A stretch of DNA of 9,981 nt from a bacterium (GTDB lineage Bacteria > Bacillota > Clostridia > Oscillospirales > Acutalibacteraceae), in NCBI GenBank assembly GCA_020626545.1, contig JAHKZS010000139.1, positions 1 to 9,981 on the forward strand, given 5' to 3'. Of the stretch, positions 6,605 through 9,981 are shown one piece after another. Position numbers and translations under genes: made by a program. Every line of letters starts with the position of its first letter. Within the stretch, counting starts at the first letter, position 1. The notes below the pieces were generated by a model, which ran no database searches, was not told the DNA's origin, and saw nothing but the letters and a program-made list of their open reading frames with translations.

Positions 6605-7297
6605 ATGTATTACACAGCAGAAGTTACAAATATGTGTCCCGTTGCTAAGGGCGCATATCACGGCCCGGCTCCTATACCTGAAGAAGGTAAATGGGTTCAG
6701 GCTAAAGAAATCAAGGACATTTCCGGCTTTACACATGGTATTGGCTGGTGCGCTCCTCAGCAGGGCGCCTGCAAACTTACTCTTAACGTAAAAGAGGGTA
6801 TTATTGAGGAAGCGTTAGTTGAGACAATCGGTTGCTCTGGAATGACTCATTCCGCGGCTATGGCATCCGAGATTCTTATCGGTAAAACTCTCCTCGAAGC
6901 TCTTAACACAGACCTCGTTTGTGACGCTATTAACACAGCTATGAGAGAGCTTTTCCTCCAGATCGTTTACGGTAGAACCCAGAGCGCGTTCTCCGAGGGC
7001 GGCTTGCTTGTAGGAGCTTCACTCGAGGACTTAGGTAAAGGACTTCGTTCCCAGGTTGGAACAATGTTCGCTACTAAGGAAAAAGGACCTCGTTATCTTG
7101 AGATGACTGAGGGCTACTGCACACAGATTGCTATGAACGCCGACAATGAGATTATCGGTTATGAGTTCTTAAGCTTCGGCAAGATGATGGATTTCATCAA
7201 AGACGGTATGGACGCTAAAGAAGCTATGGAAAAAGCAACAGGTCACTACGGTCAGTGGGAAGGCGCTGCCAAGTACATTGACCCGCGTAAAGAATAA
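6605..7297 (+). CDS. NifU/IscU-like iron-sulfur cluster scaffold-type protein
   Basis: The 230-residue product has a NifU/IscU-like region. Residues 52-100 (GACKLTLNVKEG, then ETIGCSGMTHSAAMASEIL, then GKTLLEAL) follow the SufU/IscU pattern of Cys, beta strands, GC-S-S motif and GKT-EA helix, so Cys56 and Cys77 match two cluster-ligand positions. The usual Asp two residues after the first ligand is absent (Cys-Lys-Leu), and no cysteine sits at the usual third position; Cys11, Cys49 and Cys106 are possible substitutes. It is longer than plain IscU (about 130-150 aa), with an extra C-terminal part (about 145-230). The start is ATG 6605 with AAGGAG at 6589-6594; ATG 6598 is out of frame. It pairs with the GGGtGRT gene, with which it is often annotated in Clostridia. 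No cysteine desulfurase or suf gene is in view, so a true scaffold role is inferred. Confidence 0.82.
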   Translation: MYYTAEVTNMCPVAKGAYHGPAPIPEEGKWVQAKEIKDISGFTHGIGWCAPQQGACKLTLNVKEGIIEEALVETIGCSGMTHSAAMASEILIGKTLLEALNTDLVCDAINTAMRELFLQIVYGRTQSAFSEGGLLVGASLEDLGKGLRSQVGTMFATKEKGPRYLEMTEGYCTQIAMNADNEIIGYEFLSFGKMMDFIKDGMDAKEAMEKATGHYGQWEGAAKYIDPRKE

Positions 7298-7311
7298 GGG
7301 AGGTGTGAAGA

Positions 7312-8310
7312 GTGAGTTTATTTGAAAACTATGATAGAAGAATTGAAAAAATCAACGGCGTTTTAGCTGAGTACGGTATCGGCTCTGTAGAAGAAGCGCG
7401 CGAGATTTGTAAAGAAGCAGGCTTCGATCCTTATGAGATTGCTAAGGGCATTCAGCCGATTTGTTTCGAGAACGTATGCTGGGCATACTGCGTAGGCGCC
7501 GCTATCGCTTTAAAGTCAGGCGCTAAGAACGCTGAGGAAGCTGCCCGCGCTATCGGTATCGGTTTACAGAGCTTTTGTATCGACGGTTCTGTTGCTGAGA
7601 GCCGTAAGGTAGGTATCGGTCACGGTAACCTCGCCGCTATGCTTTTAAGCAACGACACACAGTGCTTCGCGTTCCTCGCGGGTCACGAGTCATTCGCTGC
7701 CGCTGAAGGCGCTATCGGTATCGTTCGTAACGCCAACAAGGTTAGAGAGAAACCCTTAAGAGTTATCTTAAACGGTCTCGGTAAAGACGCTGCTCAGATT
7801 ATTTCGAGAATCAACGGCTTTACTTATGTTCAGACTCAGTTTGACTATTTCTCAGGCGAGTTAAAGATTGTTAAGGAAACAGCTTATTCCGACGGCGAGC
7901 GCGCTAACGTACGCTGCTACGGCGCTGACGATGTTCGCGAGGGTGTTGCTATTATGCACAAAGAGGGCGTTGACGTATCTATTACAGGTAACTCAACTAA
8001 CCCGACACGTTTCCAGCATCCTGTTGCGGGAACATATAAGAAAGAGTGTAACGAACAGGGCAAGAAGTACTTCTCCGTTGCTTCAGGCGGCGGTACAGGA
8101 CGTACTCTCCATCCCGATAATATGGCTGCCGGCCCCGCTTCTTATGGTATGACTGATACTATGGGACGTATGCACTCCGACGCTCAGTTCGCCGGTTCCT
8201 CCTCAGTACCTGCTCATGTTGAAATGATGGGCTTCTTAGGTATGGGTAACAACCCGATGGTAGGCGCTACTGTTGCCGTTGCGGTTGCTGTACAGAACAG
8301 CTTAGGCTAA
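7312..8310 (+). CDS. GGGtGRT family protein of unknown function
   Basis: This protein is recognised by its namesake motif GGGTGRT at residues 259-265 (ASGGGTGRTLHPDN). The family has no established reaction. The 332-residue product is soluble in appearance. It has a cysteine cluster C51-x4-C56-x3-C60 (ICFENVCWAYC), further Cys33, 89, 118, 202 and 246, a GIGHGNLAAM segment (101-110), and a glycine/alanine-rich C-terminus (GFLGMGNNPMVGATVAVAVAV). The cysteines and the NifU-like partner hint at metal or iron-sulfur chemistry, which is inference. The start is GTG 7312, chosen because GGGAGGTG at 7298-7305 sits six bases before it and directly after the upstream stop. The gap of 14 bases implies one mRNA. 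Codons look more biased (many AAC, TTC, ATC, GGT) than in purF, suggesting high expression. A strong terminator follows. Confidence 0.9.
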   Translation: MSLFENYDRRIEKINGVLAEYGIGSVEEAREICKEAGFDPYEIAKGIQPICFENVCWAYCVGAAIALKSGAKNAEEAARAIGIGLQSFCIDGSVAESRKVGIGHGNLAAMLLSNDTQCFAFLAGHESFAAAEGAIGIVRNANKVREKPLRVILNGLGKDAAQIISRINGFTYVQTQFDYFSGELKIVKETAYSDGERANVRCYGADDVREGVAIMHKEGVDVSITGNSTNPTRFQHPVAGTYKKECNEQGKKYFSVASGGGTGRTLHPDNMAAGPASYGMTDTMGRMHSDAQFAGSSSVPAHVEMMGFLGMGNNPMVGATVAVAVAVQNSLG

Positions 8311-8328
8311 TACTAAAATTATTAATTT

Positions 8329-8358
8329 AAAACCCCTCAGCTGAGGGGTTTTATTTTT
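8329..8358 (+). terminator. Intrinsic terminator after the GGGtGRT gene
   Basis: A perfect 24-base palindrome (AAAACCCCTCAG, then CTGAGGGGTTTT) forms a 10-bp stem with an AGCT loop. It is followed by A and TTTTT (8354-8358). This is the strongest terminator in the window. It starts 18 bases after the GGGtGRT stop and separates that unit from the second GMP synthase. Confidence 0.92.
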
Positions 8359-8380
8359 ACATACATATTATGAAATGAAC

Positions 8381-8409
8381 TTGATTTTAATACGAAATTA
8401 TTTTATAAT
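8381..8409 (+). promoter_or_regulatory. Sigma-A promoter of the second GMP synthase gene
   Basis: TTGATT (8381-8386) and TATAAT (8404-8409) are separated by 17 bases. The predicted start near 8416 gives a very short leader, ending in AGGAGG (8425-8430) seven bases before the ATG. A second TATAAT at 8414-8419 has no matching -35 box. Confidence 0.75.
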
Positions 8410-8437
8410 AAAGTATAATTTTTGAGGAGGATTAATT

Positions 8438-9418
8438 ATGAGTGGAAATGTAAGACCTGAATCAATGCAGAGAATTACAACCCCTGAGCTTGCTAACGCT
8501 TTTATCGACGAACAGATAAAGGAGCTTAAAGCTCAGGTAGGAGATAAAAAGGTGCTTTTAGCTCTTTCGGGCGGAGTAGATAGCTCGGTTGTAGCCGCTC
8601 TACTTATTAAAGCAATCGGACAGCAGCTTGTGTGCGTTCACGTTAACCATGGATTACTCCGTAAGGGTGAACCCGAGCAGGTTGTAGAGGTGTTTAAAAA
8701 CCAGATGAACGCTAACCTCGTCTATGTGGACGCGGTAGATCGTTTTCTCGATAAACTCGCCGGAGTATCCGAGCCCGAAAAAAAGAGAAAGATTATAGGC
8801 GCGGAATTTATCCGTGTATTTGAAGAAGAAGCGAGAAAACTTGACGGTATCGAATTTCTCGCTCAGGGTACTATCTACCCCGATATTCTCGAGAGCGATG
8901 GTGTAAAAGCTCACCATAACGTAGGCGGACTTCCCGAGGATTTACAGTTTGAACTTGTAGAGCCTGTAAAGCTTCTCTTTAAGGATGAGGTACGAGTTGT
9001 CGGAAAGGCATTGGGACTTCCCGACAATATGGTATTCCGCCAGCCTTTCCCGGGTCCCGGTTTAGGCGTAAGATGCCTCGGAGCTATTACACGAGACCGC
9101 TTAGAAGCTGTCAGAGAATCCGACGCTATTTTACGCGAGGAGTTCGCTAAAAACGGCTTAGAGGGCAAAGTTTGGCAGTATTTTACCGCGGTTCCCGACT
9201 TTAGATCCGTCGGCGTTAAGGACGGCAAGCGCACATTCGCTTATCCTGTAATTATCCGCGCGGTAAACACTAAGGACGCTATGACAGCTACTGTCGAAAA
9301 TGTACCTTTCGAGCTTTTAGAGCATATTACAAAGCGTATCACCACCGAAGTAGAAAACGTAAATAGAGTTCTCTACGACTTAACACCTAAGCCCTCAGCC
9401 ACAATCGAGTGGGAATAA
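8438..9418 (+). CDS. GMP synthase ATP-pyrophosphatase subunit without glutaminase domain (GuaA/GuaB-type subunit B)
   Basis: This protein converts XMP to GMP but consists only of the ATP-pyrophosphatase and dimerisation parts (326 aa). The P-loop [10 protein letters not shown] is at 41-50, followed by [13 protein letters not shown] (141-153), the canonical [11 protein letters not shown] (159-169), [12 protein letters not shown] (201-212) and the C-terminus KPSATIEWE (318-326), where KPPATIEWE or KPPGTIEWE is usual. The 40 residues before the P-loop cannot hold a glutamine amidotransferase domain, and none is encoded beside it. It must therefore take free ammonia, a separate glutaminase subunit as in the archaeal two-protein enzyme, or the glutaminase half of GuaA encoded at 4055. 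It is clearly a divergent paralog of that gene, not a recent copy. It has its own promoter, a strong AGGAGG and a terminator, so it is separately expressed and not a fragment. Confidence 0.93.
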   Translation: MSGNVRPESMQRITTPELANAFIDEQIKELKAQVGDKKVLLALSGGVDSSVVAALLIKAIGQQLVCVHVNHGLLRKGEPEQVVEVFKNQMNANLVYVDAVDRFLDKLAGVSEPEKKRKIIGAEFIRVFEEEARKLDGIEFLAQGTIYPDILESDGVKAHHNVGGLPEDLQFELVEPVKLLFKDEVRVVGKALGLPDNMVFRQPFPGPGLGVRCLGAITRDRLEAVRESDAILREEFAKNGLEGKVWQYFTAVPDFRSVGVKDGKRTFAYPVIIRAVNTKDAMTATVENVPFELLEHITKRITTEVENVNRVLYDLTPKPSATIEWE

Positions 9419-9445
9419 ATTTCTAATGAAGAATTATAATCAACA

Positions 9446-9482
9446 CCGCCAAGTGGGATAATCTCCTGCTTGGCGGCTTTTT
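9446..9482 (+). terminator. Intrinsic terminator after the second GMP synthase gene
   Basis: CCGCCAAG (9446-9453) pairs perfectly with CTTGGCGG (9469-9476), and TTTTT follows at 9478-9482. Inner pairing (GG with CC, 9455-9456 and 9465-9466) may extend the stem. The -35 box of the next promoter begins eight bases after the T run. Confidence 0.9.
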
Positions 9483-9489
9483 CTTGAAA

Positions 9490-9518
9490 TTGACAAAATA
9501 CAAAGAATACGCTATAAT
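9490..9518 (+). promoter_or_regulatory. Perfect-consensus sigma-A promoter of the Mor/CD3324-like gene
   Basis: TTGACA (9490-9495) and TATAAT (9513-9518) are separated by exactly 17 bases, matching consensus at all twelve positions. Transcription would start near 9525, giving a leader of about 120 bases before the ATG at 9647. So strong a promoter for a small regulator suggests control after initiation. Confidence 0.88.
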
Positions 9519-9541
9519 ACGACAGACAGGAGGGCTGCGTT

Positions 9542-9568
9542 TTGAAAAGATATGTTATTGCCGTATAA
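9542..9568 (+). CDS. Candidate 8-residue leader peptide (TTG start)
   Basis: AGGAGG at 9528-9533 lies eight bases before a TTG codon that opens MKRYVIAV, ending at TAA 9566-9568. The strong ribosome-binding site close to the predicted transcript start has no other good start codon to serve, which supports translation. The stop falls at the base of the long inverted repeat. The terminal Ile-Ala-Val recalls ribosome-stalling leader peptides such as the IAVV of ErmA leaders, but this resemblance is short. Alternative: the remnant of a longer small protein, since the +1 frame stays open past the stop. Confidence 0.4.
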   Translation: MKRYVIAV

Positions 9569-9641
9569 GCATTGGCTATTCGGTATCGTTTGAATATTTT
9601 ATAGCCATTGCTTACCCTAAAGCATTTCAATTTTTAGGAGG
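9566..9641 (+). promoter_or_regulatory. Candidate translational attenuator in the leader of the Mor/CD3324-like gene
   Basis: Three pairings can be seen. A long stem joins 9566-9579 and 9601-9614 (14 positions, one T-T mismatch at 9572/9608). A second hairpin pairs CCTAAAG (9616-9622) with TTTTAGG (9632-9638), covering half of the AGGAGG ribosome-binding site (9636-9641). A competing stem pairs TGCTT (9609-9613, the right arm of the long stem) with AAGCA (9620-9624) and would break the second hairpin. A ribosome halted on the leader peptide would cover the left arm and could favour the open form. No energies were computed. Confidence 0.4.
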
Positions 9642-9646
9642 CAACA

Positions 9647-9928
9647 ATGAGCTATATCAAGGCAGACGATGTGCTGCCGCAGAACATTATTAAAATCATT
9701 CAGCAATACATTGACGGGGAAAATATTTATATTCCTAAGAAGGACGGCTCCCGCGTCGATTGGGGAGCGAAAACAGGCGTTAAAAAAGAGTTGCGCCGAC
9801 GAAACGCTTTGATTTATCGGGAATACCTTGACGGCGAGACAGTTTCGGTATTGGCAAGTCGGTATTACCTTTCCGATAAATCCATTCAGCGCATTATCCG
9901 TGAAATGAAAATTTGTGAGTCTGCTTAG
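9647..9928 (+). CDS. CD3324-family / Mor-like helix-turn-helix protein
   Basis: This 93-residue protein resembles the clostridial CD3324 family, which is related to the DNA-binding part of Mor transcription activators. The opening MSYIKADDVLP, then IQQYIDGENIYIP (18-30), a basic linker WGAKTGVKKELRRRN (39-53), and a helix-turn-helix at about 65-87 (TVSVLASRYYLSDKSIQRI and on) match that layout. It is soluble and probably binds DNA, but its target is unknown and no divergent partner is visible. ATG 9647 is chosen for AGGAGG at 9636-9641, five bases upstream. It is transcribed from its own consensus promoter through a structured leader, and the terminator overlaps its last codons. It stands alone, with no sign of an attached mobile element. 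Confidence 0.85.
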   Translation: MSYIKADDVLPQNIIKIIQQYIDGENIYIPKKDGSRVDWGAKTGVKKELRRRNALIYREYLDGETVSVLASRYYLSDKSIQRIIREMKICESA

Positions 9929-9947
9929 TGCAGGCTCATTCTTTTTT
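9915..9947 (+). terminator. Intrinsic terminator overlapping the 3' end of the Mor/CD3324-like gene
   Basis: GTGAGTCTGC (9915-9924) pairs with GCAGGCTCAT (9930-9939) including two G-U wobbles. The loop contains the TAG stop, and TTTTTT follows at 9942-9947. The left arm is coding sequence, so the gene and terminator are compactly fused. Nothing recognisable follows in the last 34 bases. Confidence 0.82.
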
Positions 9948-9981
9948 ATAATGGTTTTCAAGGTTGATTTACAGCGGAATG

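Noticed and set aside
7868..8152. Second + strand open frame inside the GGGtGRT gene
   Set aside because: It is a shadow of the conserved gene; the amino-acid sequence is low in motif content and there is no ribosome-binding site.
8387..8403. Possible PurBox (CGAA core in AT-rich context) in the spacer of the second guaA-type promoter
   Set aside because: By eye it matches the Bacillus PurBox consensus at only about nine of thirteen positions, with the central C-C-GAA-C not intact, and no second box is paired with it.
8911..9234. Antisense open frame of about 107 codons within the second GMP synthase gene
   Set aside because: It lies opposite the strongly conserved PPase and PFPGPG coding region, so its openness follows from codon use there. 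No family resemblance.
9490..9981. Mobile element or phage boundary, because of the Mor-like regulator at the window end
   Set aside because: No integrase, transposase, attachment-site repeat or change in strand or spacing is seen. CD3324-like genes are also ordinary chromosomal genes in Clostridia.

Overview
The window looks like chromosomal DNA from a low-to-moderate-GC clostridial bacterium (Bacillota, class Clostridia, perhaps an Oscillospiraceae-like gut lineage). This is inferred from gene content: the GGGtGRT-family gene beside a NifU-like gene, a C_GCAxxG_C_C protein and a CD3324-like regulator are typical of Clostridia. Strong AGGAGG ribosome-binding sites and AT-rich intergenic regions fit. 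The genus cannot be named from the sequence alone. Every supported gene is on the + strand. I see no tRNA, rRNA, CRISPR array, IS element or phage gene.

Layout. (1) 1-3960 is the end of a purine operon: purF (5' end cut off by the window), purB and purA. purF overlaps purB by one base, and purA follows purB after 14 bases. A hairpin terminator closes the operon. (2) 4055-5596 is a full-length two-domain GMP synthase (guaA), with a possible promoter before it and a terminator after it. (3) 5656-6413 is a two-gene unit: a small MGMT-family protein and a C_GCAxxG_C_C redox-type protein. It has no obvious promoter of its own. (4) 6475-8358 is a self-contained transcription unit: sigma-A promoter, about 95 nt leader, NifU-like scaffold gene, GGGtGRT gene and terminator. 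(5) 8381-9482 is another self-contained unit: promoter, a second GMP synthase consisting of the ATP-pyrophosphatase half only, and terminator. (6) 9490-9947 is a consensus promoter, a leader with a possible 8-residue peptide and competing hairpins, a 93-residue Mor/CD3324-like helix-turn-helix protein, and a terminator.

How the genes work together. PurF starts de novo purine synthesis. PurB acts both in the IMP pathway and in AMP synthesis, PurA commits IMP to AMP, and GuaA converts XMP to GMP, so the first 5.6 kb covers the entry step and both end branches. The second, glutaminase-less GMP synthase raises the question of its ammonia source. The NifU-like/GGGtGRT pair is probably well expressed and has unknown function. 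PurF here carries the four cysteines expected of a 4Fe-4S enzyme, so a link to iron-sulfur supply is possible but unproven.

The least ordinary pieces are the leader of the final gene, whose layout resembles a translational attenuator; the NifU-like/GGGtGRT pair with its structured leader; and the two unlike GMP synthases only 2.8 kb apart. All alignments and foldings were done by eye.
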